The notes under the pieces are model-generated. The model searched no databases. It was not told where the DNA came from and saw only the letters and a program-made list of their open reading frames with translations. A stretch of DNA of 64,000 nucleotides. Origin: Mycobacterium decipiens (GTDB taxonomy: Bacteria; Actinomycetota; Actinomycetes; Mycobacteriales; Mycobacteriaceae). Made by a program: the position numbers and the translations under genes. Every line of letters begins with the position of its first letter. Positions within the stretch are counted from its first letter, which is position 1. Shown here piece after piece: positions 17,177 to 25,600 of this stretch. Location: the NCBI RefSeq assembly GCF_963853665.1, contig NZ_OY970459.1:2790001-2854000 (forward strand), read 5' to 3'.

Positions 17177-18625
17177 ATGCAGCACCTACCGCGCCGAGTC
17201 GTTATTCAGCTGGCCATCTTCACGGTGGTCGCGCTGGGCGTGCTAGCCGTCACGTTCCTGCACTTCGTGGGGCTGCCGGCGATGCTGTTCGGCGTCGGCC
17301 GCTACACGGTGACCATGGAGCTACCGGAAAGCGGCGGGCTGTACAGCACCAGCAACGTCACCTATCGCGGCTTCGCAGTCGGCCGGGTGGAGTCGGTGCG
17401 GCTGACCGACATCGGCTCCAGAACCGGCGTCTTGGCGGTGTTGTCACTGAAATCGGGCATCGATATCCCGTCCGATCTCAAAGCCGAGGTGCACAGTCGA
17501 ACCGCGATCGGCGAAACGTACGTCGAGTTGTTGCCGCGCAACGGCACCTCACCGCCGCTGCGGGACGGCGACGTCATTGCACTGGCCGACACCTCGGTGC
17601 CACCCGACATCAACACCCTGCTCAGCGCAACCAACACGGCCTTGGGGGCGATACCGCACCAGAACCTGCAGACCGTCATCGACGAGTCCTATACCGCGGT
17701 GGCCGGGCTAGGCCCGGAACTTTCCCGCCTGATCATGGGATCGTCGGGCCTGGCGATCGATGCTCGCAAGAATCTCGACCCACTGCTGGCGCTGATCGAC
17801 CGTGCCCAGCCGGTTCTCGATTCCCAGACTCACACATCGGACGCGATCGCGGCCTGGGCAGCACATCTGGCCGCCCTCACCACGGAATTGCAGACCCACG
17901 ACGAGGCCGTCGCCAGCCTCATCGACACGGGCGGCCCGGCGTTGGGGGAGGTAGCCACGCTGCTGGAGCGGCTGCAACCTACCTTGCCCATCCTGCTGGC
18001 CAACCTCGTCAGCGTTGGGCAGGTCGCGCTCAGCTACCACAACGACATCGAACAGCTATTGGTGGTGTTCCCCATGGCCGTCGCCGCCGATCAGGCCGGC
18101 ATCGTCGCCAACGCGAACACCAAACAGGCGTACCGGGGTCAGTATCTGAGCTTCAACCTCAACCTCAACTTGCCGCCGCCGTGCACCACCGGGTTCCTGC
18201 CGGCCCAGCAGCAGCGGATCCCTTCGCTGGAGGACTACCCGCACCGCCCGGCCGGCGATCTGTACTGCAGAGTGCCGCAGGACTCTCCGCTCAACGTGCG
18301 CGGCGCCCGCAATATCCCATGTGAAACGGTGCCGGGCAAGCGCGCACCCACCGTGACGTTGTGCGAAAGCAACGAGCAGTACGTCCCGCTGGGCGACGGC
18401 AACAACTGGAAAGGCGACCCCAACGCCACGCTGTCCGGTCAGGACATCCCGCAGTTGCCGCCCGGGCTCCCACCGCCACCGCCCATTGCCGCCGCCGAGT
18501 ATGACCCGGCCACCGGCACCTATATCGGACCCGACGGTCGCCAGTACACCCGATCCGACCTGGCTCAAGCCACGCCGAAGGAACAGACATGGCAATCGCT
18601 GCTGCTGCCGCCGCCGGGGTCTTGA
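17177..18625 (+). CDS. mce3F: Mce3F, MlaD-domain protein
   Basis: A 482-residue final subunit of the Mce tube. It has an N-terminal anchor, an MCE domain (YTVTMELPESGGLYSTSNVTYRGFAVGRVESV, HSRTAIGETYVELLPR), long helices, then a C-terminal region with PPGLPPPPPIAAAEYDPATGTYIGPDGRQYTRSDL. That PDG-containing motif recurs at Mce F C-termini. It is immediately followed by the Mce-associated genes. Confidence 0.95.
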   Translation: MQHLPRRVVIQLAIFTVVALGVLAVTFLHFVGLPAMLFGVGRYTVTMELPESGGLYSTSNVTYRGFAVGRVESVRLTDIGSRTGVLAVLSLKSGIDIPSDLKAEVHSRTAIGETYVELLPRNGTSPPLRDGDVIALADTSVPPDINTLLSATNTALGAIPHQNLQTVIDESYTAVAGLGPELSRLIMGSSGLAIDARKNLDPLLALIDRAQPVLDSQTHTSDAIAAWAAHLAALTTELQTHDEAVASLIDTGGPALGEVATLLERLQPTLPILLANLVSVGQVALSYHNDIEQLLVVFPMAVAADQAGIVANANTKQAYRGQYLSFNLNLNLPPPCTTGFLPAQQQRIPSLEDYPHRPAGDLYCRVPQDSPLNVRGARNIPCETVPGKRAPTVTLCESNEQYVPLGDGNNWKGDPNATLSGQDIPQLPPGLPPPPPIAAAEYDPATGTYIGPDGRQYTRSDLAQATPKEQTWQSLLLPPPGS

Positions 18626-18671
18626 TGGCGCTGGCGCACAGGGTCACCAAACACGAAGGACGGAGGATGGT

Positions 18672-19238
18672 ATGAGCGTTGTAGCCGATCCCGAACTGCC
18701 CGTAGGCGACCGCACCGACGTCGAGGGCAGTCCGGAGCCGAGCGGCCAAGAGGCTGTGTCCGCACCGCGGCGAATAACAATGTTCGGTCTGGCCGTGGTC
18801 GTTGCGTTGGCGACGCTGGTGGGCTGGTTGGGATTTCGCGTCCACCAGTCGCACCAGGCGCAGGCCCAGCGAAGTCAATATTTGCAGGTGGCCAGGCAGG
18901 CGGCGGTAAACTTGACAACCATCGACTACCAGCACGCCGATGCGGACGTGCGCCGCATTCTGGACGGAGCGACAGGCGAGTTCTACAACGACTTCGCCCG
19001 GCGCTCAGGCCCATTCATCGAGGTGCTTAAGCAAGCGAAGGCCGACACGGTCGGCACGATCACCGAGGCCGGGCTTCAGACGCAGACCGCCGACACGGCC
19101 CAGGTTTTGGTAGCGGTATCCGTGCGGACCTTCAATGCCGGTGAAGCGGACCCAGTTCCGCGGTCATGGCGCATGCGGATCACCGTCCAGAAGGTCGGCG
19201 ATCAGGTCAAGGTATCCAACGTCGGATTCGTCCCATGA
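18672..19238 (+). CDS. Mce-associated membrane protein (Rv1972-like)
   Basis: A 188-residue protein with an acidic N-terminal tail, one transmembrane helix (MFGLAVVVALATLVGWLGF) and an extracytoplasmic domain typical of Mce-associated proteins (DVRRILDGATGEFYNDFARRSGPFIEVLKQAKADTVGTI...). Such proteins stabilise Mce complexes or are needed for full transport in other mce systems; the exact role here is inferred. It lies at the position of Mtb Rv1972. The ATG at 18672 was chosen over a longer frame that overlaps mce3F. Confidence 0.88.
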   Translation: MSVVADPELPVGDRTDVEGSPEPSGQEAVSAPRRITMFGLAVVVALATLVGWLGFRVHQSHQAQAQRSQYLQVARQAAVNLTTIDYQHADADVRRILDGATGEFYNDFARRSGPFIEVLKQAKADTVGTITEAGLQTQTADTAQVLVAVSVRTFNAGEADPVPRSWRMRITVQKVGDQVKVSNVGFVP

Positions 19239-19720
19239 GCACGGTCAAGCGGGTGATCGCCTACCGGCTGCTGCCCGGACTGGCGCTGCTGCTGGTATGT
19301 GCCGCAGGCTTTCTGAAATGGCAGGACACCTCCGTCCGCGCCGCTGCGGTCGCCCGCGCGGAATCCGTCCACGCCGCCACCGAAGGCACCATCGCGCTGC
19401 TGTCCTACCGGCCCGACACCGTGCAGCAGGACCTTGACGCCGCGCGGGGCAGGCTGACCGGCGAGTTTCTGAACGCCTACACGTCGCTGACTCACGACGT
19501 GGTGATCCCGGGCGCCAGACAGAAGCAAATCTCTGCCGCTGCAACGGTACCGGCCGCCACCTCGGTATCGGCGACTGCCAACCACGCCGTCGTCCTGCTC
19601 TTCGTGAACCAGACCATCATCGTCGGTCAGGGCATGCCGACCAGCACCGCATCCAGCGTTCGAGTCACCCTGGACAAGATCGACGGGCGTTGGCTGGTCT
19701 CACAATTCGACCCCGTCTGA
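19235..19720 (+). CDS. Mce-associated membrane protein (Rv1973-like)
   Basis: A 161-residue protein with the same design as its upstream neighbour: one N-terminal transmembrane segment (LLPGLALLLVCAAGFLKW) and an outer domain (QDLDAARGRLTGEFLNAYTSLTHDVVIPGARQKQI). Its ATG overlaps the preceding stop codon, so the two form a translationally coupled pair. It corresponds to Mtb Rv1973. Confidence 0.88.
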   Translation: MSTVKRVIAYRLLPGLALLLVCAAGFLKWQDTSVRAAAVARAESVHAATEGTIALLSYRPDTVQQDLDAARGRLTGEFLNAYTSLTHDVVIPGARQKQISAAATVPAATSVSATANHAVVLLFVNQTIIVGQGMPTSTASSVRVTLDKIDGRWLVSQFDPV

Positions 19721-19757
19721 ACCCGGTGCCGGCCCCGGACGGAAAGGAGAACCTGAC

Positions 19758-20390
19758 ATGCACTATCGACAGCCGATCCTGTCTGCTTTGTTCGTCCTGG
19801 CTTCCAGCGCCATACTGGGTGCCCCCACGGCGCGCGCTGACAACAAGCGACTCAATGATGGCGTGGTCGCGAACGTCTATACCGTTCAACATCAGGCCGG
19901 CTGCGCCAACGACGTCAAGATCAACCCGCAATTGCAACTAGCCGCCCAGTGGCACACACTCGATGTGCTGAACAACCGAAATCTCAACGGCGACATTGGT
20001 TCTGACGGGTCCACACCGCAAGACCGCGCGAATGCCGCCGGTTACCACGGCAAGGCCTCCGAAACCGTTGCGATCAATCCCGCGGTGGCGATCAGTGGCA
20101 TCGAGTTACTCAACCAGTGGTATTACGAACCAGCGTATTTCGCGATCATGTCCGATTGCGCCAACACCCAGATCGGGGTGTGGTCGGAAAACAGCCCGGA
20201 TCGCACCGTTGTGGTTGCGGTGTATGGCCAGCCTCAAACGGGACCTCCGCCGCCGATGGCCATGCCGGAGAACGTTCCGATCGACCCCAGCCCCGACTAC
20301 GACGCCAGCGACGAGATCGAATACGGTATCAGTTGGCTTCCCTGGATCCTGCGCGGCGTCTACCCGCCGCCCGGCATGCCACCCCAATAG
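19758..20390 (+). CDS. Secreted CAP/SCP-like protein (Rv1975-like)
   Basis: A 210-residue protein with a clear Sec signal peptide (LSALFVLASSAILGAPTARA) followed by a compact domain: VYTVQHQAGCANDVKINPQLQLAAQWHTLDVLNNRNLNGDIGSDGSTPQDRANAAGYHG. This resembles bacterial CAP-superfamily proteins, with a reduced set of the usual histidine and glutamate ligands. It closes the mce3 gene set as Rv1975 does in Mtb. Function unknown; extracellular binding of a lipid or sterol is possible for this superfamily but unproven. GGAAAGGAGAA precedes the ATG. Confidence 0.8.
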   Translation: MHYRQPILSALFVLASSAILGAPTARADNKRLNDGVVANVYTVQHQAGCANDVKINPQLQLAAQWHTLDVLNNRNLNGDIGSDGSTPQDRANAAGYHGKASETVAINPAVAISGIELLNQWYYEPAYFAIMSDCANTQIGVWSENSPDRTVVVAVYGQPQTGPPPPMAMPENVPIDPSPDYDASDEIEYGISWLPWILRGVYPPPGMPPQ

Positions 20391-20425
20391 CCAAGGAGCA
20401 GAACGTTGTTTGGCAATAGAAGCGG

Positions 20426-20791
20426 CTACTCCGCCGGTGGTTGGTAGCGCGCTGCCGAGTTCCTCAGCTGCCAGATCTGGGCAGGGCAGAGTAGCCGTAC
20501 CGCGTACGAGACCAGGTAATTGGCCGCGAACTCATCGTTGGGCGTCACGTCAGTCTTAACATCACCTAGCACGTCGGCGTAGCTTGCGCCCGCGGTGACC
20601 TTGTCGCAGATCCCGTGACCGTAGCCAAGCGCGTCATTGTCCGGAAAGTTGTAGTGCCGCCGCACCGCAACGTTATACAGATACTCCACCTCGGGAGCCG
20701 GCGCGGCATCCGAACGCGGTGCTATCACAAGTGGCACCACGCCGACAGCGGCGGCAACAATCAAAGCGGCCGGCGACGGCCAACGCTTCAT
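20426..20791 (-). CDS. Exported DUF732-like protein
   Basis: About 121 residues. A signal peptide (PAALIVAAAVGVVPLVIAPRSDAAP) is followed by a small all-helical domain with two cysteines (GHGICDKVTAG and AVRLLCPAQIW), the pattern of mycobacterial DUF732 secreted proteins. Function unknown. Start uncertain: ATGs at 20815, 20800 and 20791 are possible, and the last gives the most normal signal peptide. It is convergent with the CAP-like gene. Confidence 0.75.
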   Translation of the reverse strand: MKRWPSPAALIVAAAVGVVPLVIAPRSDAAPAPEVEYLYNVAVRRHYNFPDNDALGYGHGICDKVTAGASYADVLGDVKTDVTPNDEFAANYLVSYAVRLLCPAQIWQLRNSAARYQPPAE

Positions 20792-20874
20792 AGCTGACAT
20801 GATACGTAGTTGCACCGGGGGATGAGCCGGTAATGAAGAAGGTGCTCGGCCGGTGCGCCACGCAGGTCAGTCGA

Positions 20875-21279
20875 TCATTCCCCGGGGCGCGCCGGTGCTA
20901 TCCGCGGGTCGATAAGGTCACGGAACCTTTCCGCCGGATAGACGGACGCACCCAAGCCTTCGACCCGGTCGACCAACGCCCTGTCCGATGTCACCACTCG
21001 TATCTCATGTGGTCGGGGGTCCGCGTGCACCAACCGGACGATCTCGTCGTCGGCCGAGTTGGCGGCCGCCTTGGGCGCATGCGCCACCTCAACTACCGAT
21101 GAACGCATGACGGTTGATGGTGGCCGCTCGAACACCACCGTCACGTTGTCGTCCCGGGCCTTAGCAGCTGCCCAATGATCAAGCCTTTCCACGAGCACCG
21201 CCATCGCGCGATTGCGATCCCGCCACCACCCGTCCGGACGACTCCCGATCACGTTCATGCCATCGATGATCCACCGCAC
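20875..21279 (-). CDS. NYN-domain putative RNA-processing nuclease (Rv1976c-like)
   Basis: A 134-residue single-domain protein. It starts MRWIIDGMNVIGSRPDGWW, the acidic GMN/DG signature of NYN/YacP-type PIN-like nucleases, and continues with VTVVFERPP, SADDEIVRLV and VVTSDRALVDRVEGLGASV. Those elements supply the remaining conserved acidic residues. It is probably a metal-dependent RNase. In Mtb, Rv1976c occupies the same place; this marks the end of the conserved block before a roughly 22-kb accessory stretch. Confidence 0.85.
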   Translation of the reverse strand: MRWIIDGMNVIGSRPDGWWRDRNRAMAVLVERLDHWAAAKARDDNVTVVFERPPSTVMRSSVVEVAHAPKAAANSADDEIVRLVHADPRPHEIRVVTSDRALVDRVEGLGASVYPAERFRDLIDPRIAPARPGE

Positions 21280-21308
21280 ACCTCACGGTACGACGATGTC
21301 CCGCCGCG

Positions 21309-21587
21309 CTACCACCATCTGCGCTTTCGAGACTTCTTCAGTTCCTGTTGGAACTTCTGGTAATGCTCCAGAGCGAATCGCTCTTCCAACGCCCCCAGGG
21401 CGTTCACGACCTCTAGGTGCGAAAGGAGCAGCAGCCCGTTCAACTGAAGGACTTGTTCGCGACCAGTGGGAACCTCCTGCCCGTCCTCGGTGTTGGCGAG
21501 CAAGAAGTCGCGGAGCGCCTGGCTGCTGGTCATGCGCTCGGGGATCTTCATTTGCCGCAAGACTGTGGCCATGTCGGGGTTGGTCAC
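21309..21587 (-). CDS. Small hypothetical protein
   Basis: A 92-residue, probably cytoplasmic protein: VTNPDMATVLRQMKIPERM, then a helical, charged sequence ending QQELKKSRKRRWW. No recognised domain. The GTG at 21587 was chosen because GGAGAG lies about four bases upstream. It lies between the NYN gene and a PE35-like gene on the same strand. The predominantly helical composition and basic tail would suit a small nucleic-acid- or partner-binding protein, but nothing specific can be claimed. Confidence 0.6.
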   Translation of the reverse strand: MTNPDMATVLRQMKIPERMTSSQALRDFLLANTEDGQEVPTGREQVLQLNGLLLLSHLEVVNALGALEERFALEHYQKFQQELKKSRKRRWW

Positions 21588-21717
21588 AACACTCTCCTTC
21601 GCTAGTCCTTCGCTATCGAGCAGTAGCGCAAGCGTAGGAGATCCACCCACGGCCTGCGGATGGGCTTAGGGCTAGAGCTGTGACGGCAGAGTGTAACGAG
21701 TCGAAAGTCGCGGGCTG

Positions 21718-22359
21718 CTACGCCAAGCGCTCACCATCGGGCTCATCGCCCGGGTCTTCCGGGGTCTTTTCGTCCTCCTCGGCCGGCCCGGTAGCCGATG
21801 CTAGCCCTGCCTTGGAGCTGCCGGCGGCCGGTGCGCCCGCCCCCATTCCGCTGCCTAGCGGTGCAGCTCCACTCATCGCCGACGAGCCGGCGTTGGCGGC
21901 GGCCGACGCCATCGGCGAGGAGGACCCCTCGAGCAACTGGGCCATCAGCGGCGTGCGTGCGGCCGATCCAGCTTCGCCGGGCAGCAATCCCGCGCGCATC
22001 AGTCCCGCACCTGCGCCTACACCCGAACCACCAGGCCCGCGGGACATCAGGCCGGCCCCGAACGTCAACGCACCCGCGGCATTGTCGTCGGTATCCCCAT
22101 ACATCCGGGCGATGTCCGTCAGCGCCGTCCCCGCACGCATCAGCTCCTCTTGAGCCGCGGCGTTCGCACCAATCATCTGGGTAGCCTCCGTCGCGAACGC
22201 CATCGCAGCCAGTGCGGATACCTCTTCGCCCCCTGCGGGTATCACTCCGGTCACCGTCGACATCGTCGCCGCACTACCGGCCGATAGGCCACGGCTTCCG
22301 ATTTCGATCAGTTGTGATCCGATGTCGCCAGCGGCCGGATCGTGTGACATGGAATCCAT
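21718..22359 (-). CDS. PE35-like protein with extended acidic C-terminus
   Basis: A 213-residue protein. The first 100 residues (MDSMSHDPAAGDIGSQLIEIG..., VIPAGGEEVSALAAMAF, AQEELMRAGTALTDIARMYGDTDDNAAG) follow the Mtb PE35 (Rv3872) pattern, including the YxxxD secretion signal as YGDTD. A Gly/Ala/Ser-rich linker and an acidic tail (EEDEKTPEDPGDEPDGE) are additional. Such proteins are type VII (ESX) substrates, normally folded with a PPE partner. No PPE gene is adjacent. AGGAG lies about ten bases upstream of the ATG at 22359. Divergent from another PE35-like gene. Confidence 0.85.
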   Translation of the reverse strand: MDSMSHDPAAGDIGSQLIEIGSRGLSAGSAATMSTVTGVIPAGGEEVSALAAMAFATEATQMIGANAAAQEELMRAGTALTDIARMYGDTDDNAAGALTFGAGLMSRGPGGSGVGAGAGLMRAGLLPGEAGSAARTPLMAQLLEGSSSPMASAAANAGSSAMSGAAPLGSGMGAGAPAAGSSKAGLASATGPAEEDEKTPEDPGDEPDGERLA

Positions 22360-22911
22360 CTGCGTTTGCTCCTGTGTATTTGTACGCGGACTCAAACGGC
22401 CGCAAAATCCGGTCCAGCTACGCCGGACGATGAGACAATTCTAAACCCGCTGCGGGTTCGCTGACCCGCTAAGCCGCAGAAATCGGTTTGCGGACCGACT
22501 GGCCTAGCTCCGGACCACCGCTGAGCCGAGGCAACGACAAGACCCAGCTTCGCGTATGCGCAGGTGGATACCACGCGCCAGCGCTAGTCGAATGTGACGG
22601 ACCCAGCCGCGGCAGCTGGGCTATTGCGCAGGTCACATCACGGTTCTGGCCTACCACCCCCGCCGGTCGGCCCGGCTCCCCGGCGCGACGTGAGCACAAT
22701 GAGCAAAACCGCGAAATCGTTGCTTATTCCAGCTATCGCCTACAAGCGCGACACAGGTACAGCGGCACCGTAAGTTCAGTCCCAACAAATACCGAAGCAA
22801 TCGGGCGGTATGCGACGCCGGGTAATTGCGCAGCCGAGAGATGAATCGCGAATAGACATTTCCGTGTCTCTTGCATGCGCAGTCGGCGACAGACAAGCGA
22901 GGAGTGCATAA
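22360..22911. other. Divergent intergenic region between two PE35-like genes
   Basis: A 552-bp region that separates the two divergent PE35-like genes. No convincing coding frame is present. It must hold two promoters; no strong dyad stands out by eye. Its base composition is noticeably less GC-rich in the right half (22690-22870). Confidence 0.5.
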
Positions 22912-23265
22912 GTGCAATCCATGTCATTTCATCCAGTCGTTGCAGACATCGGAGGACAAGTGTTCGACATCGGTAGCCAGGCCGTAGAAGCCGCTTCGAA
23001 AGCGTCGAAGTCGGTGACCGGGCTAGCTCCCGCCGGAGCCGACGAGGTCTCGGCACAGGCGGTCATCGCGTTCGAGGCAGAAGCCGCCTCGATCCTTTCC
23101 CTGAACAAAGCCGCACAGGAGGAGTTAATGCGGGCGGGTGAGGCGTTCACGCAGATCGCGCAGACCTATACCGAGGCAGACCAGGCCGCCGCCGACGCCT
23201 TGGTGTTCGACGCCCTGCTGTGGCCGGCCCCTGGCTTCTCGCCCGGCGCCTGGTTTCCCGCGTGA
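22912..23265 (+). CDS. PE35-like protein
   Basis: A 117-residue protein: [77 protein letters not shown]. It aligns with PE35 through nearly the whole PE domain and contains the YxxxD signal (YTEAD). It then ends after a short hydrophobic tail. GAGGAG lies seven bases before the GTG at 22912. It is an expected ESX substrate. It is the first gene before a PapA-like acyltransferase and may share its transcript despite a 205-bp gap. Confidence 0.85.
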   Translation: MQSMSFHPVVADIGGQVFDIGSQAVEAASKASKSVTGLAPAGADEVSAQAVIAFEAEAASILSLNKAAQEELMRAGEAFTQIAQTYTEADQAAADALVFDALLWPAPGFSPGAWFPA

Positions 23266-23470
23266 ACGAAGCGCGCAAAATCGCGGAATAGGCACATATT
23301 CCGACAATCTCCCAAAAGAGCAACACGGCGCAGAGGCTCCCCAAGTTCGGTAACCGAATACATCGCATGATCACAACACGCGAGCCCGCCATGCCCGTGC
23401 CAAAGCTATTCACAATGGCGTTCCCACGCGCGCATAATGCGTCGGCGCAACACAGACAAGGAATCAGAAA

Positions 23471-24892
23471 ATGGTCGCTTTGGGCACCATCAACGATTGG
23501 CTACCGCCGCATGGCCTGGTTACTACGTGGATGGCCTCACCTGCGGCACGTGCAGCTGCTCGGTCTGCGCGGCGCAGCCAACTGGCTCCGAGCTATCAGA
23601 GGGCTCGACACCTCTCGAGCAGCTACCAAAGCCAGGTGCTGAACAGGGAGCAACCCCGCCTGATGGTCGTGGCCTGGGACCTGCCCGGCGTGTGTGACAT
23701 TCCGGCGATGACCGCAGCGATCAATCTGCATGTTCGACGTCACGACGCCTACCACGATTGGTTCGAACTCGACAACGAGGTCTTTGTGCGCCGCACCATC
23801 GACGACCCAGCAGACATCGACCTCATCCCCGCAAGTTTCGGATACATGAGCGCCCAACAGTTGCGCGCACACGCCTTGACCACGCCGGCAACGCTTAACT
23901 GGGATTGCTTCACCTTCGGCATCATCCAGCACCCTAGCTACTTCACGTGCTACGCCAGCGTCGATCAGCTGCACGTCGACGACATCTCCGCCAGCTTGAT
24001 CTTCTTGGACATCTGCGGGATGTACCGGGGTCAGCCGCAGGTCGCGGCCCTGTCCCGGACTGCCAGCTATCGCGACTACGCCGCCCGGCAGCGCGACAAG
24101 GTGGCGAGCCTGACCCTGTCGTCCCCCGAGATCAAAGACTGGATCGAGTTCGCGCGCGCCACCAACGGCGACTGGCCGGGCTTCCCGCTGCCACTCGGCG
24201 ACACCTCGGCGAGCAACAGAGGCGACTTTCTGACGGTCGAGTTGCTAGACGCCGCCGAGACGCAGGCATTCGACACGGCCTGTCGTGCGGCTGGTGCCCG
24301 CTTCAGCGGGGGAGTTCTCGCGTGCGCGGCACTGGTCGAGCGGGAGTTGACCGGAACCCAGACCTATCACGGATTCACCCCCCGCGACACGCGGACGCCG
24401 GCCATCGACACAACGACGGTGGGTTGCTTTGCCAACTTGGTTCCGATCACCGTGCCGATCGGCGGCGGCTCGTTTCCCGAGACGGCTCGCGCAGCGCAGC
24501 ATAGCTACGATACCGCCAAGCATCTCGCTAACGTGCCGTTCGAACGGGTACTGGAATTGGCCACTCCGGAACAGCTGGGCATCACGGTGCGAAGGCCTCC
24601 GGCAATGCGGGTCTCGTTCCTCGATCTGCGCAAGATCCCTGACGCCGCGGGGTGGGACAAGACGAATTTCGGTGTCTACAGCGACAATCTGTCAAACGGC
24701 GGGATCAACCTGTGGATCAACCGGCACGCCGAAAAGACCACGATGACGATCTCGTTTCCGAACAACCCCGACGCGCGGATGTCGGTGTGCCGCTACACCG
24801 TGACACTGATTGAGACGTTCGCGCGCGTGGTCAAGGACACCTCAGCGCAGGTGACAGCCCAAGCAGATTCGTCCGAGCTCTCGGCCAGCTGA
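23471..24892 (+). CDS. PapA-family acyltransferase with altered catalytic motif
   Basis: A 473-residue protein of the condensation-domain PapA1/PapA2/PapA3 type, which acylate trehalose- or sugar-based envelope lipids. C-terminal family segments are clear (VSFLDLRKIPDAAGWDKTNFGVYSDNL, INLWINRHAEKTTMTISFPNNPDARMSVCRYTVTL). At the active site, where the family has HxxxD, this protein reads SVDQLHVDD: Q166 stands where the catalytic histidine is expected, with D170 retained and H168 offset. It may be inactive, repurposed or unusual. No pks or mmpL gene is adjacent, whereas papA genes usually sit in lipid clusters. Confidence 0.8.
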   Translation: MVALGTINDWLPPHGLVTTWMASPAARAAARSARRSQLAPSYQRARHLSSSYQSQVLNREQPRLMVVAWDLPGVCDIPAMTAAINLHVRRHDAYHDWFELDNEVFVRRTIDDPADIDLIPASFGYMSAQQLRAHALTTPATLNWDCFTFGIIQHPSYFTCYASVDQLHVDDISASLIFLDICGMYRGQPQVAALSRTASYRDYAARQRDKVASLTLSSPEIKDWIEFARATNGDWPGFPLPLGDTSASNRGDFLTVELLDAAETQAFDTACRAAGARFSGGVLACAALVERELTGTQTYHGFTPRDTRTPAIDTTTVGCFANLVPITVPIGGGSFPETARAAQHSYDTAKHLANVPFERVLELATPEQLGITVRRPPAMRVSFLDLRKIPDAAGWDKTNFGVYSDNLSNGGINLWINRHAEKTTMTISFPNNPDARMSVCRYTVTLIETFARVVKDTSAQVTAQADSSELSAS

Positions 24893-24913
24893 GCGATTTC
24901 TCCGCCCACCGCT

Positions 24914-25600
24914 TCACCGGGATGGCCGGTTGTCGCTCGCCGCGAATTCTTGTTCGGGCCTTCCCGTGGTGCCGTAACGCAAGCCGACGGTGACGTTCCC
25001 GGTGGACGCCAACGCCGCCAGATACCGTTGAGCGGTCGCCCGCGATATCCCGATCGCCGCAGAGACCTCCGCCGCTGACATCGGCGCCTCCGATGCTCGC
25101 AAGGCCTGCAGCACAAGCTGTTTGGTCGGGGAGACCGTGGTCGTGGCGGACTGCGCCGGGGCGGCTCTGGGGCGCAGCGCATCCAGAGCCGCGTCCACGT
25201 CGGCGGCGCTGAGATTGGGGCTGGCCAGGATTTTGCGGTAGCGGGCATATCCCGCCAGTCGTGCGGCGAGTTCGGTGGTCGCGAACGGCTTGACGAGGTA
25301 GCTCACCGCGCCGGCGGCCATCGCAGCGCGGATCGTGTCCGCCTCGGTTGCCGCTGTTAGCACCATGCTGTCTCCGCGCAGTTCGCGCACGAAATCGATT
25401 CCCGAACCGTCCGGCAGGTAGACGTCGACCAAGGCAAGGTCGACGCCGGGGCCCTGTTGGGCGGCCTCGCGCGCAGCGGCCAGGGTGTTCGCAGTGGCGG
25501 TGACCGTGAAACCCGGCATCGCGGTGACGATTCCGGCATGCATGTTGGCCACGCGGAAGTCGTCGTCGACCACCAGCACGGTCAGGTCTGTGCCACCCAT
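24914..25600 (-). CDS. CitB/DcuR-type response regulator
   Basis: A 228-residue response regulator. Receiver domain: acidic VVDDD near residue 12, phosphoacceptor Asp in LALVDVYLPDGSG, Thr/Ala in VLTAATE and Lys in YLVKPF. The C-terminal winged-helix region (VLQALRASEAPMSAAEVSAAIGISRATAQRYLAALASTGNVTVGLRYGTTGRPEQEF) is characteristic of the CitB/DcuR class. Its start overlaps the end of the sensor kinase gene, so both are one operon. The class normally activates citrate, C4-dicarboxylate or tricarboxylate uptake genes. No such transporter is encoded in the window. Confidence 0.92.
   Translation of the reverse strand: MGGTDLTVLVVDDDFRVANMHAGIVTAMPGFTVTATANTLAAAREAAQQGPGVDLALVDVYLPDGSGIDFVRELRGDSMVLTAATEADTIRAAMAAGAVSYLVKPFATTELAARLAGYARYRKILASPNLSAADVDAALDALRPRAAPAQSATTTVSPTKQLVLQALRASEAPMSAAEVSAAIGISRATAQRYLAALASTGNVTVGLRYGTTGRPEQEFAASDNRPSR

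Noticed and set aside
21212-21637. A 141-codon plus-strand frame across the NYN gene and the small hypothetical gene
   Set aside because: The two minus-strand genes have proper starts and, for NYN, catalytic motifs; the plus frame has neither.
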